Of a stretch of 64,000 nucleotides of DNA, positions 16,270-25,893 are shown piece after piece. The translations under genes and the position numbers were made by a program. The stretch comes from Parapedobacter pyrenivorans (GTDB lineage: Bacteria; Bacteroidota; Bacteroidia; Sphingobacteriales; Sphingobacteriaceae): assembly GCF_014636865.1 (NCBI RefSeq), contig NZ_BMER01000004.1, positions 1 through 64,000 on the forward strand. The letters run 5' to 3'. The notes below the pieces were generated by a model. It was not told where the DNA came from. It did no database searches and was given only the letters and a program-made list of their open reading frames with translations. The first letter of the stretch is position 1. The number at the start of each line of letters is the position of its first letter.

Positions 16270-17523
16270 ATGAACATCCTACACACCGCCGATTGGCATC
16301 TAGGCCAGCTCTTCCATGAATACGAACGCACCTTTGAGCACCAGCAATTCCTGGATTGGTTGGTGCAGACGTTGCAGCAGGAAGAAGTAGATGTCTTGCT
16401 CATTAGCGGCGATGTGTTCGATCTATCCAACCCATCCGCTGCTACCACCCGGCAATTTTATACCTTCCTCAGCCAGGCGGTCAAAATATGCCCGGATATC
16501 CAGATTGTTGTCACCGCTGGCAACCACGACTCCGCCTCGCGGCTGGAGGCACCGAGACCATTACTCGAATCGTTCAACATCAACATCGTTGGTATGGTGG
16601 CGAAAGATGAGCAGGGAAATGTGGACGCCAGCAAACTCATTATCCCGCTCATTAAAGATGGGAATATCAAAGCCTGGTGCTTGGCCGTTCCGTTTCTGCG
16701 TTTGGGCGACTATCCCGTTCTAACCGATTGCGATAACCCCTACGCCGAGGGCGTTGCCCTGCTTTACCAGAACCTATATAACGCGGCCAAAACCAAACAG
16801 GAACCGGGGCAAGCCATCATTGCGATGGGACATCTGCATGCCCGCCATGCCGAGATCTCAGACATGGACAAGGCCGAACGGCTTATCATGGGTGGGGTCG
16901 AGTGCATTGCCGCATCGGCGTTTCCCGAAGACATCGCCTACGTTGCCTTGGGGCATATCCATAAGGCGCAGCGGCTTGGGGGTAAGGAACATATCCGGTA
17001 TTGCGGTAGCCCACTACCTATGTCATTTTCGGAGATCAACTACAAGCATCAGGTCGTCCTCTTTACGGTTGAAGGTAGTCATATTACCCAGCTCCGACCT
17101 ATTGAAGTACCTATTTCCACGCCACTGCTCAAAGTGCCATCCGTGCACAGCCGCATGGAGGAAGTACTGGTTGCATTACGGCAATTGCCCACAGCCGTCG
17201 GGAAAAATCGATCCACAGCACCTTATTTACAGGTGTCTGTCTTGTTGGATGCGCCGGAACCCGGTCTCCGGCATAAAGTAGAGCAAGCCATCGCCGATAA
17301 ACATGTCCGCCTCGCTCGTATCGATACGAGATATCCCATACAGCAGTACCCCACAATGCACGGGCAGGCCGTTTCACCCGATGAGCTCCAATCATTGCAA
17401 CCAATCGATGTCTTCACCAAGATATATCAGGCAAAATATGCCAGTGCGGTACCCGCGGAATTGATGGCACTGTTCAACGGCGTGGCTCAGCAGGTTTACG
17501 AAAATTCGGAGGATAAGGCATGA
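16270..17523 (+). CDS. sbcD: Exonuclease subunit SbcD
   Basis: 417 residues. The Mre11-type phosphoesterase signatures are all present: DWHLG (metal ligands Asp and His), SGDVFD, GNHD near residue 87, GHLH and GHIH. The C-terminal capping domain follows. SbcD is the nuclease half of the SbcCD complex, which cuts hairpins and DNA ends in replication repair. It overlaps sbcC by 4 nt (ATGA), so translation is probably coupled. Confidence 0.96.
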   Translation: MNILHTADWHLGQLFHEYERTFEHQQFLDWLVQTLQQEEVDVLLISGDVFDLSNPSAATTRQFYTFLSQAVKICPDIQIVVTAGNHDSASRLEAPRPLLESFNINIVGMVAKDEQGNVDASKLIIPLIKDGNIKAWCLAVPFLRLGDYPVLTDCDNPYAEGVALLYQNLYNAAKTKQEPGQAIIAMGHLHARHAEISDMDKAERLIMGGVECIAASAFPEDIAYVALGHIHKAQRLGGKEHIRYCGSPLPMSFSEINYKHQVVLFTVEGSHITQLRPIEVPISTPLLKVPSVHSRMEEVLVALRQLPTAVGKNRSTAPYLQVSVLLDAPEPGLRHKVEQAIADKHVRLARIDTRYPIQQYPTMHGQAVSPDELQSLQPIDVFTKIYQAKYASAVPAELMALFNGVAQQVYENSEDKA

Positions 17524-20500
17524 AGATATTGGCCATCCGCATCCGGAATCTTGCCTCGCTGGAAGGCAGCACGGAGATCGACTTTACGCGGGAGCCGTTG
17601 CGCTCCACCGGTATCTTCGCCATTACCGGTCCTACCGGCGCTGGCAAATCGACCATTCTCGATGCACTGTGTCTGGCACTTTACGCCAAAACCCCGCGTT
17701 ATGCGCAAGCCCGCGAAATCGGCATTGAACTAGCAGACGTGCAGGGCAGCACGATCAATCAAAGTGATGTGCGCGCTATGCTGCGCGATGGCACTGCCGA
17801 GGGGTATGCCGAAGTCGATTTCGTCGGCATCGACGGTCAACACTACCGCGCCAATTGGAGTGTGCGCCGTGCACGGAATAGGATAGAAGGTAGCCTACAG
17901 CAGGCCAATACAACGTTGAAGAATCTCACTGCCGATAGTGATATCGGTGGTCGAAAAACTGAGCTGCTACCCGAAATCACCAGGTTGGTAGGGCTCAATT
18001 ACGATCAGTTTACACGTTCTGTGCTGCTGGCACAGGGCGATTTTACGGCCTTCCTTAAGGCTGATAAGGATCAGAAAGCATCGCTGCTCGAAAAACTGAC
18101 CGGTACCAACATCTATTCCGCATTGTCCAAAAAGGTGTTCGAACGGCATCGCGAAGAAGATCAGCAACTCAAATTCCTCCAACAGCGTCAGGAGGGGATT
18201 GCTATACTCACCATCGAAGAGTTAGCCAACCTAAAGGAACAGGAAGCCACATTAGCAAAAAACCTCGACGAGCTCAACGCTCGGATCGATGCCGTCGTCA
18301 AAGAAATCAAATGGCATGAAGACCTGAGCAATCATCAAGATCATGTTGCCCAGGCCCACCAAATGCAACAAGCACGCATCATCGAAAAGGAACAGGCTGG
18401 CGACCGCGAAAAATACCTGCAGCAGGTAGAGCAGGTACAATCCACTCACACATGGATAGATGCACTGCGCGACGCTACCGATCTATTCGCCCAGCGGCAG
18501 GAAGCACTGACTAAAACCCAGGCCCAAGGGCTGCTACTGGCCGACAGGGTCGCCGAGATCGAGGCAACGGTGATCGAAGCCATCGAACACCTTGCCAGTC
18601 AAACTGTCAACGAGGAGGAAGCCAAGCCTCTTTTGGACCAAGCGAAAAAGCTGGATGTCCAGCTGCAGGCCACTGAAGTTGAAATCGCCGCTGCGCAGCA
18701 ACAATTGGATATCCGCGAAGCAAAAAGGGAGGCCAGCCAAAAGCACCTTTTACAACACCGCCACGAGGCCGAGTCATTAGCTCAGCAGATCGAAAAGCTG
18801 CAGGAATGGAAGGAAAAACATTTCAACCGCCAGCCAGTAGCCGAGAACCGTACCCGTATCGTCACTAAACTTGACGATGCTCGTATGCAGCTGGAAGCAA
18901 TTGAAACCGCCTCAAAGACCGCCATTCGATACGAGACAGCAATCAAGGAAAAGACCACGGAGCATACGCACTTCACGCAACGTTCCGGAAATCTCACAAA
19001 GGAAGTGAGTGAGGCCAAAAGACAACTTGAAGCGTTGCAAAGGGAGCTGTCTGCGCATTCCATCGAACAATTGCACGAAGAAAACAAGGCATTAAGCGCC
19101 ATGGTTGAAGACATCCGTAATGCAACCGATGCCTGGAGGCAGGTTTATAAGACTCAGCAAGACATCAGCGCGCTTTCAGAAAAAGCAGTGCATACGCAAA
19201 AGGAACTAGCTGATAACGACGCAGCGCTTGCGGCCGCAGTCACGGCGCTCCAAGCGGTCACCGAACAGCGCAAAGCCTCGGCGGCGATGTTAGCGAAAGC
19301 TATGCTCGCCGCATCTGAAAATGTAGAAGCCCTACGTGCGGGATTGGTAGACGGGCAACCCTGCCCGGTGTGCGGCAGCGAAACACATCGGTATGTTCAT
19401 GAAAATCCGCAACTCAACCAAGTGCTGGATGAATTGAAGAAAGCCCATGATACGTTAGAAATGAGCTATAACGACCACCTGTCCAGCTATAGCCAATTGT
19501 CACAATCTGCCACGCTATTCGCACAAACCATCACCGCGATCGAACGCGATATTCAGATCAAGCATGCCGAGCTCCGGGTCTTTATGAATGATTGGGAGAC
19601 GCTCGTCGTCAGTCAAGCCTGCTCAGGTATCGCAGCCGAAGAGCGGGAAGCTTGGTTGGCCGAGCAGCTCACCCATGCAAAGGCCAAGCAGGATACCATT
19701 GCCCGACAGCTCGAGCATTATCAGACGGTACAGTCGCGCCGTGAGACCGTCCGGCAAGCGTGGCAACACCTGCAATCCGAACACACCGCGATGCTCGATG
19801 AACTTAAGGATTCAGCACATATCCTCCAAACACTTAACGAGCGTCTCACACTCGTCCAATCCGAACAATCGGCCAACGCGAATCGCTTGGGACAAAGCCT
19901 AAACTCCTTGCAAGCCTACTTCCCGGACGACCTATGGATCGCCAATTGGAAAAGTCAACCTGATGCCTTTCTGGAAAGCATCAATACCTTTGCCGACGAA
20001 TGGGAACAAGTAACCGAGGTATTAGCGCGTGACCGTAATAAGCTCGACGTATTGCAGGCTACCATCGCCGGACTCCAAAACGAAGAACACACGCTTGCCG
20101 CTGATGCCGCCCAATCCAGACGCGATCTTGCCGGTAAACAAGCCATTTACCAAACACTAAGCAAAAGCCGTCAATCCATTTTCGCTGGTGAGGCTGTTGG
20201 AGTAATAGAAGCCCAGCTAAAGCAGCAGGTCGTTGAGGCACAGGAGCAATTGAATAGCCAAAAGCAGCAGCAAGAGCGTCTGCAAACGGACAGGGCCCGT
20301 GCTAACGTGACGGCCATGGAAATTGAGCGCGAAATCGCTCGGCTGGAAAAGCGGAGAGGCGAGCTGTCTGGAAAAATCGAACAATGGCTTACGGAATACA
20401 ATGCTAAGCAGCAAGATACACTAGATCGGGATGGGCTACAAGCTTTACTTGCCCATCCGGTAGCATGGATTGCCGAAGAGCGGGCAGCACTTTCAGCAAT

Positions 20501-21251
20501 CGAACATGGCATTACCCAAGCTACATCTGTATTGGATGAACGCATGCGCGTACTCGCACAGCACAAAAAAAAGCAACCGTCGGACCAATCACCGGATGTG
20601 CTTAGCGAACAAGTAGCGGCGCTTCAAACCAGTAGGTTAGCATCCCAACAGGATCACAGCGAAATCGGCTTTCAATTAAAGCAACACGAAGCCAACAAGC
20701 GACAGTTGGGCGATTTGTTGGCTACCATACAGGCACAGGCGACCATCGTGGAAAACTGGTCCAAGCTGAACGAAATCATAGGTTCTGCCGATGGTAAGAA
20801 ATTTAGGCAGGTAGCGCAAGAGTATACGCTTGATGTATTGCTTACCTACGCCAATGTTCATTTGGAAGTATTGTCCAAGCGCTATTGCCTGCAACGGATA
20901 CCGAATACATTGGGTTTACAGGTGATTGATCAAGACATGGGTGATGAAGTACGTACGGTGTATTCCCTTTCCGGGGGTGAATCCTTCCTCGTATCATTGG
21001 CATTGGCGCTGGGATTGGCTTCCTTGTCGGCCAACCGAATGAATGTAGAATCCTTATTTATTGACGAAGGTTTCGGCTCGCTCGATCCCGATACACTCAA
21101 TATTGCGATGGATGCATTAGAGCGGCTGCACAACCAAGGCCGCAAAGTTGGTGTTATCTCCCACGTTCAGGAAATGACCGAGCGGATACCGGTGCAAATT
21201 AAGGTAACTAAGCTGCAACAAGGGCGGAGTGGGGTAGCGGTTGTCGAATGA
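17520..21251 (+). CDS. sbcC: Exonuclease subunit SbcC (SMC-like ATPase)
   Basis: 1243 residues, somewhat longer than the E. coli protein. Walker A GPTGAGKST lies near residue 37. Two very long glutamine-rich coiled coils flank a zinc-hook CPVC at residues 615-618. The ABC signature LSGGE begins near residue 1150 and Walker B SLFIDEGFGSLD near 1178. It forms the ATP-driven arm of SbcCD; two hooks join through zinc. Composition is richer in G+C than the smaller genes around it. sbcD lies just upstream with overlap. Confidence 0.96.
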   Translation: MKILAIRIRNLASLEGSTEIDFTREPLRSTGIFAITGPTGAGKSTILDALCLALYAKTPRYAQAREIGIELADVQGSTINQSDVRAMLRDGTAEGYAEVDFVGIDGQHYRANWSVRRARNRIEGSLQQANTTLKNLTADSDIGGRKTELLPEITRLVGLNYDQFTRSVLLAQGDFTAFLKADKDQKASLLEKLTGTNIYSALSKKVFERHREEDQQLKFLQQRQEGIAILTIEELANLKEQEATLAKNLDELNARIDAVVKEIKWHEDLSNHQDHVAQAHQMQQARIIEKEQAGDREKYLQQVEQVQSTHTWIDALRDATDLFAQRQEALTKTQAQGLLLADRVAEIEATVIEAIEHLASQTVNEEEAKPLLDQAKKLDVQLQATEVEIAAAQQQLDIREAKREASQKHLLQHRHEAESLAQQIEKLQEWKEKHFNRQPVAENRTRIVTKLDDARMQLEAIETASKTAIRYETAIKEKTTEHTHFTQRSGNLTKEVSEAKRQLEALQRELSAHSIEQLHEENKALSAMVEDIRNATDAWRQVYKTQQDISALSEKAVHTQKELADNDAALAAAVTALQAVTEQRKASAAMLAKAMLAASENVEALRAGLVDGQPCPVCGSETHRYVHENPQLNQVLDELKKAHDTLEMSYNDHLSSYSQLSQSATLFAQTITAIERDIQIKHAELRVFMNDWETLVVSQACSGIAAEEREAWLAEQLTHAKAKQDTIARQLEHYQTVQSRRETVRQAWQHLQSEHTAMLDELKDSAHILQTLNERLTLVQSEQSANANRLGQSLNSLQAYFPDDLWIANWKSQPDAFLESINTFADEWEQVTEVLARDRNKLDVLQATIAGLQNEEHTLAADAAQSRRDLAGKQAIYQTLSKSRQSIFAGEAVGVIEAQLKQQVVEAQEQLNSQKQQQERLQTDRARANVTAMEIEREIARLEKRRGELSGKIEQWLTEYNAKQQDTLDRDGLQALLAHPVAWIAEERAALSAIEHGITQATSVLDERMRVLAQHKKKQPSDQSPDVLSEQVAALQTSRLASQQDHSEIGFQLKQHEANKRQLGDLLATIQAQATIVENWSKLNEIIGSADGKKFRQVAQEYTLDVLLTYANVHLEVLSKRYCLQRIPNTLGLQVIDQDMGDEVRTVYSLSGGESFLVSLALALGLASLSANRMNVESLFIDEGFGSLDPDTLNIAMDALERLHNQGRKVGVISHVQEMTERIPVQIKVTKLQQGRSGVAVVE

Positions 21252-21257
21252 TGACAT

Positions 21258-22166
21258 TTAAGAAAGGGTCCTCTCCAGCCACTCGAATATATCATCGAAA
21301 ACCAGTTGCCGATTGTCCTCGTTTAGTACCTCATGGCGCATGTTGGGATAGATCTTTAGCTCGACCCGCTCAAAGCCACCATCCTGCAATTCCTGTACGA
21401 CCTTTTCCACGCCTTTGCCGAAATCACCGATAGGGTCTTCTGCTCCGCTTACAAAGAGCAATGGCATACGTTGAGGGATGCTTTTAGCCCAACTCGATCG
21501 GGTTGCCTCGACATTGAGGGCGAGAAGGCCAAAGAACGCATTGTTGCTGAAATCCACTCCACACAGCTCATCATTCAGGAATGATTTTCTATTTGCCGTA
21601 CTGACACTCAACCAATTTGTGCCGTCATTCGGATTTTCATGTTTGAATTTTTGGTTATTGATTTTTGAGAAGAGCGCATTGAGCCATTTACTGCGTTTTG
21701 CCGGTGCGATTCGATTGGCTAGGCATAACACCGGGCGAAACAAGGCCGCCATTGGGTTCGGTCCGCCAGTCCCTATCAGAATTGCACCATCAAACAGGTG
21801 AGCGGCCTTCTTTAATAATAGGCGGGCAACAAACGACCCCATGGAATGCCCCATCAAGATCAGTTTCCCACCCGGAAAGCGTTGCGACAGGGCATAAGTC
21901 ATCCGTTCAGCGTCGTTAACCAAGCGGTTGTCGGGATGATTCCTGTCGAAGAATCCCAATTGTTCGTTGGTTTTGGCCGTGCGCCCATGTCCAATATGGT
22001 CATATGTGAGCACGGCATAACCTTGCTCCTTCAAATAATTTGCAAAACCTTCATACCTTCCGCTATGTTCCTGCATGCCATGCAACAATAGGACGGCAGC
22101 CTTGATAGGAGGATGATCAGGTTCATATGCCGTATAGTGTATATACGTTGGTGTGATATTTTCCAT
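21258..22166 (-). CDS. Alpha/beta hydrolase of the monoacylglycerol lipase/lysophospholipase type
   Basis: 302 residues, no signal peptide, so cytoplasmic. The start region VLLLHGMQEHSGRYEGFANYL and YDHIGHGRT are those of the Hydrolase_4 (lysophospholipase-like) group. The nucleophile is in GHSMGS; the acid is in GAEDPIG and the histidine in MRHEVLNE, giving a complete triad. Likely substrates are monoacylglycerols or lysolipids. It converges on sbcC with a 6-nt gap. Confidence 0.88.
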   Translation of the reverse strand: MENITPTYIHYTAYEPDHPPIKAAVLLLHGMQEHSGRYEGFANYLKEQGYAVLTYDHIGHGRTAKTNEQLGFFDRNHPDNRLVNDAERMTYALSQRFPGGKLILMGHSMGSFVARLLLKKAAHLFDGAILIGTGGPNPMAALFRPVLCLANRIAPAKRSKWLNALFSKINNQKFKHENPNDGTNWLSVSTANRKSFLNDELCGVDFSNNAFFGLLALNVEATRSSWAKSIPQRMPLLFVSGAEDPIGDFGKGVEKVVQELQDGGFERVELKIYPNMRHEVLNEDNRQLVFDDIFEWLERTLS

Positions 22167-22245
22167 ATTGTAGGTTAAAGGTAGGAAATAGCGGTCTAAT
22201 ATAATCGCGTCGCATATAAAAAGAATTTAGCTAAGTTTGTACATT

Positions 22246-22827
22246 ATGAATGCACAAGCAGAACACTTTTTCGAGGCGGCCAATCAATGGAAGGACGAAT
22301 TTCATTTATTGCGAGAAATTGTCCGTGAAAATCAATCACTGGAAGAAGATTATAAATGGATGCATCCCTGCTACACTTTTGAAGGAAAAAATATTGTGCT
22401 TATTCACGGATTTAAGGAGTACTGTGCATTGTTGTTTCATAAAGGAGCATTGATAACGGATTCAAAAGATGTTTTAATCCAGCAAACCGAAAATGTACAG
22501 TCGGCAAGACAAATGAGATTTACCCATGTCGAACAAATTATAGCGCAGGGATCCCTGATTAAAGATTACATTAAAGAAGCGATTGAGATTGAAAAATCGG
22601 GAAAGAAAGTGAAAATGAAAAAAGTCGCTGATTATCCCGTTCCCCGAGAATTTCAGCTCGCGTTAGATGAGGATAACGCATTACGCACTGCGTTCTATTC
22701 GTTAACACCCGGAAGGCAAAAAGGATATCTATTTTATTTCAACCAAGCCAAACAAACCAAAACACGAGAAGCGCGGATTGAAAAATACTATCAGCATATT
22801 TTAGACAGCAAAGGCATTGATGATTAG
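22246..22827 (+). CDS. YdeI/OmdA-type DUF1801 protein
   Basis: 193 residues from the ATG at 22246. The N-terminal half (FFEAANQWKDEFHLLREIV, HPCYTFEGKNIVLIHGFKEYCALLFHKGA split across the domain) is the DUF1801/YdhG-like fold. The C-terminal half (VPREFQLALDED, AFYSLTPGRQKGYLFYFNQAKQTKTREARIEK) is the bacteriocin-protection YdeI/OmdA domain. Relatives have been linked to peptide or stress resistance, with no known activity. A TAAGTTTG -7-like element ends 6 nt before the start, so the transcript may be nearly leaderless. Confidence 0.82.
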   Translation: MNAQAEHFFEAANQWKDEFHLLREIVRENQSLEEDYKWMHPCYTFEGKNIVLIHGFKEYCALLFHKGALITDSKDVLIQQTENVQSARQMRFTHVEQIIAQGSLIKDYIKEAIEIEKSGKKVKMKKVADYPVPREFQLALDEDNALRTAFYSLTPGRQKGYLFYFNQAKQTKTREARIEKYYQHILDSKGIDD

Positions 22828-22909
22828 ATACACCATTTTTGGCTGTATACTCATCCTGTGTCTTTTTTTGCATGTCAACACGGCTACTAACTTCAAATGT
22901 AATTGAACA

Positions 22910-23854
22910 ATGAAATTCGTATTTGTCCTACTTATTCCTGGATTCCTCTATGCACAAGAGGAAATCGTCACTTACCGGAAGCACAGCGGAGAAATTGTAC
23001 AGCATAAGGACAGTGCCGATTATATCCGGATTATCAAACTTCCACGTTCGGAGTCACAATTGCCTCAGCTTACTGAATACTATCTCGATGAACAACTCAA
23101 AAAGACAGGCAATATTCTTGATGCGAAAGGTTACCCCCAGTTTCAGGGGCCTGTCATTGAATACTACGAAGACGGGCAACAAAGGGCTCGCGAGTTTTTC
23201 GATAAGGGACGGCGAGTCGGCAAAGCTAGCTATTATTACCAAAATGGGCAATTGAAGAAAGAATTGGTATACAGCCGGCCAGCAGAACTGAATGCTTTTG
23301 CTCATCCAGTGCCCGACACGTTAGTAAGCTACAACGACTCTCTCGGGACGGTATTGGTAACGGCTGGCAATGGGCACGTTAGAGAGATAGAAGGCGACGA
23401 CTATGAGGAAGGTCAGTATCGGAATGGTTTACGTCAAGGCGAATGGAAGGGGACCTTCCACAAGAATCGTTATTCCTTTACCGAGCACTATGAGAACGGG
23501 GTGATGATGTCTGGCACTAGTGAGGACGGAGCGGGAAATTCCTTTACGTATACGGAGATGGGTACCCCTCCGGTATATGCTGGGGGAATCAATAAGCTAA
23601 TGCAGTTTATTGGCAGTCACTATCGTTACCCCGCAGCAGCAATAAAAGGTGGCGTGCAAGGCATTGTCCAGCTGCAATTCGTGGTAGACCGCGATGGAAC
23701 CGTAACCGAGATAAAGGTAATCCGCGATTTGGGATACGGCACCGGAGCAGAAGCCGTAAACGTATTGAAAAGAGCTCCGAAATGGACGCCTGGCTACCAA
23801 CGCGGGGTTCCGGTTAGGGTTTCTTATATGTTGCCTATACGATTAAATTTATGA
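22910..23854 (+). CDS. Exported MORN-like repeat protein with TonB C-terminal domain
   Basis: 314 residues. A short signal peptide (LLIPGFLYAQ) precedes a middle region with MORN/YwqK-like repeats (YYEDGQQRAREFFDKGRRVG, YYYQNGQLKKELVY, GLRQGEWKGTF). The last ~90 residues are a TonB C-terminal domain (YPAAAIKGGVQGIVQLQFVV, then DGTVTEIKVIRDLG). Such proteins are exported and lack the TonB membrane anchor, so they are not classical energy transducers; they may bind peptidoglycan or receptors in the periplasm. The gene stands alone with a 82-nt leader. Confidence 0.82.
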   Translation: MKFVFVLLIPGFLYAQEEIVTYRKHSGEIVQHKDSADYIRIIKLPRSESQLPQLTEYYLDEQLKKTGNILDAKGYPQFQGPVIEYYEDGQQRAREFFDKGRRVGKASYYYQNGQLKKELVYSRPAELNAFAHPVPDTLVSYNDSLGTVLVTAGNGHVREIEGDDYEEGQYRNGLRQGEWKGTFHKNRYSFTEHYENGVMMSGTSEDGAGNSFTYTEMGTPPVYAGGINKLMQFIGSHYRYPAAAIKGGVQGIVQLQFVVDRDGTVTEIKVIRDLGYGTGAEAVNVLKRAPKWTPGYQRGVPVRVSYMLPIRLNL

Positions 23855-23864
23855 GGCGTGAGCG

Positions 23865-24737
23865 TCACTGACGTCGTTTTACCGCCCGCATTTCAATCAG
23901 GTATTTCCTGATAGCTGTTTCTAGTTCTTTGGGATATTTATAACCTAGCTTTTCGGATAATTCAGTTCCAATTTCTGTTACTAAATCTGCCATTGCAAAT
24001 AATGCATTCCAATTCTCATTTATAGCTTTCCCCGAAAATGTCTGTTCTACTTTTTCCCACATCACCGGTGTCAAATATTTTCTAAAAAGTCTGCCGTACT
24101 TGTTCGTCGTTATGTTCCAATGGTGTTGGCTAGCAATGTGCCATTCAATTAACGGAATTAGGTAGTCCGTTCGGATATTGTTTTCAGACATAAATTTTGC
24201 ATAAAAAAGTTCCTCCCTAACCAGGCATTTGGCGACATAAGTAGTGTCCCACCAAAAGTCATTCAAAATTTGTTTGAACTTTTGCGCCGTTGGTTTTTTT
24301 ATGATAGAAACCTGGTAAGTCGGCTTTTTTAGGTTTTGCGTAATTCCTTCTTTATCAATCAGAACCTTATAACCTATATCCCAATCTTCCGGTAATTCGT
24401 TTCCGTTTACTTCTTCCAAAAAAATAGATTTACTATACAACTTGAAATCAACCTTTCCGTAATCATCATACAGAACCATTTTCATGGCGTATTTATAGTC
24501 GAAACAGCTTGCATCTTCTTCAACCATTGCAATGGGGTTGCCGAAGTGATATGTCCAATTATGGTTTGAAACATAGTTGGCATTGTCTAGGAAAACAAGC
24601 TCAATATCCAAGTCGCTAAATTCATCAACAGTTGCTAAAGGATTTACAAAAGAACTGGTCAGTAGGACCGCACTTATGTCCTTATTGTTTTCTGCCCAAT
24701 CAATAATGGTTTTTAGCTTTTCTGTTATTATCTGCAT
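23865..24737 (-). CDS. Aminoglycoside 6-adenylyltransferase-like protein (ANT(6)/AadE family)
   Basis: 290 residues, family length. The nucleotidyltransferase motif TSSFVNPLATVDEFSDLDIELV carries the two metal-binding aspartates (D-x-D). VDFKLY supplies the third acidic residue. Helical C-terminal half (LIPLIEWHIASQHHWN) matches the streptomycin-adenylating AadE/ANT(6) group. Catalytic residues look intact. Chromosomal members in Bacteroidota are often poorly characterised, so resistance is only a prediction. A good promoter lies just upstream; base composition is lower in G+C than most neighbours. Confidence 0.85.
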   Translation of the reverse strand: MQIITEKLKTIIDWAENNKDISAVLLTSSFVNPLATVDEFSDLDIELVFLDNANYVSNHNWTYHFGNPIAMVEEDASCFDYKYAMKMVLYDDYGKVDFKLYSKSIFLEEVNGNELPEDWDIGYKVLIDKEGITQNLKKPTYQVSIIKKPTAQKFKQILNDFWWDTTYVAKCLVREELFYAKFMSENNIRTDYLIPLIEWHIASQHHWNITTNKYGRLFRKYLTPVMWEKVEQTFSGKAINENWNALFAMADLVTEIGTELSEKLGYKYPKELETAIRKYLIEMRAVKRRQ

Positions 24738-24780
24738 GTTTGGTTATTGCTTTAATTTGTTTCAAATTCATTTAATTAAA

Positions 24781-24811
24781 CAAATATAACTTTCTGGGGC
24801 ATGCTCACCAA
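24781..24811 (-). promoter_or_regulatory. Bacteroidota-type promoter of the ANT(6)-like gene
   Basis: Read on the minus strand, TTG (24811-24809), exactly 20 nt, then TATATTTG (24788-24781). This fits the primary sigma-factor consensus TTG-N17-23-TAnnTTTG. The start codon is 44 nt downstream, leaving a short leader. Confidence 0.6.
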
Positions 24812-24892
24812 CAATAACCAAGTTAGCCCCTCTACCGCCTCCGGGCAATAGGATGTTAACGGAATTTCATATCTTGCCCTAAAGATTACAAT

Positions 24893-25255
24893 ATGGCATA
24901 CGGTATCGAATTGGCGCAACGGGTGAGGGATTATCTCCGAAACGTACCCAACGTCACCATCGAAGAAAAGAAGATGTTCGGCGGGCTCGCATTTCTTGTA
25001 AACGGGAAGATGTGTATTAATGTTACCGGCGTCGGTCTGATGTGCCGGTATGACAAACAACAAGCCCGTGCTATCGCCAAGCGGCTAGGTTACCGGCCGA
25101 TGATCATGAATGGAAAGAATCTGCCCGGTTATTGTTATGTAAGTCCGGAGGGGTTCGTTAATCCAGATGACTTCAGTTTTTGGGTAGAGCTTTGTTTGGC
25201 ATTTAACGAAAAAGCAAAAGCTGCGAAAAGGCCAAGTCGGAAAAATCATAAGTAA
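24893..25255 (+). CDS. TfoX/Sxy N-terminal domain protein
   Basis: 120 residues. The motif KKMFGGLAFLVNGKMCINV near residue 27 and GRRM-like continuation define the TfoX N-terminal domain. In proteobacteria the full-length protein activates competence genes, but stand-alone N-domain proteins in other phyla have unknown roles. Its stop overlaps the ATG of the Crp-like gene by 1 nt (TAATG), so the two are co-transcribed and perhaps translationally coupled. Confidence 0.85.
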   Translation: MAYGIELAQRVRDYLRNVPNVTIEEKKMFGGLAFLVNGKMCINVTGVGLMCRYDKQQARAIAKRLGYRPMIMNGKNLPGYCYVSPEGFVNPDDFSFWVELCLAFNEKAKAAKRPSRKNHK

Positions 25256-25830
25256 TGAATACCATATTATTTCGCCATATCAACCAATTTGTCTCCATGG
25301 GAGCAAAGGAGTTTGAAGAAATTATTTTGTATTTCACTCCGGAGAAAGCGGCGAAGAAAGCGCTTTTAATGCATATAGGAGATACCGTACTTCATGACTA
25401 TTTTGTGCTATCGGGTTGCCTGCAGATGTACTTTATAGACCATGAAGGAATGGAGCACACCGTACAATTTGCTTTAAAAGGCTGGTGGTTGGCAGACTAT
25501 TTAGCCCTTCAGAAAAAGAAGCCCACCGAGTTCTACATACAAGCGGTAGAAAATTCAGTATTATTAAAGCTATCGCCGGCAAAACGAGATCAGCTTCTTT
25601 GCGCTTATCCAAAAATGGAGTCTTATTTCAGAGCGGTGTATCAAATCGCTTACGGAACATACCAAACAAGGATGAAGTATATCCTAAGTTATTCTAAAGA
25701 AGAAATCTATTTCAAATTCAGGGAATCATTTCCGGAGTTTGTAAATAGCGTTCCTCAATATCTTATTGCGAATTACCTGGGGCTTTCCGCAGAATACGTT
25801 AGTAAATTGCGGCGCAAACGCATTTCTTGA
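25255..25830 (+). CDS. Crp/Fnr family transcriptional regulator
   Basis: 191 residues. The N-terminal ~120 residues form a cyclic-nucleotide-binding-like beta-roll (HIGDTVLHDYFVLSGCLQMYFID), and the C-terminal HTH reads PQYLIANYLGLSAEYVSKLRRKRIS. No cAMP-binding arginine-serine motif is evident, as is common in Bacteroidota Crp-like regulators. Downstream genes encode a CMD-fold protein and a DoxX protein 63 and 22 nt apart, probably its targets. Confidence 0.88.
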   Translation: MNTILFRHINQFVSMGAKEFEEIILYFTPEKAAKKALLMHIGDTVLHDYFVLSGCLQMYFIDHEGMEHTVQFALKGWWLADYLALQKKKPTEFYIQAVENSVLLKLSPAKRDQLLCAYPKMESYFRAVYQIAYGTYQTRMKYILSYSKEEIYFKFRESFPEFVNSVPQYLIANYLGLSAEYVSKLRRKRIS

Positions 25831-25893
25831 ACCCGTTCAACTTTTTCTGGCGTAGCGCACTGTACCTTTGCCATACATTAATTTAAGTCACAT

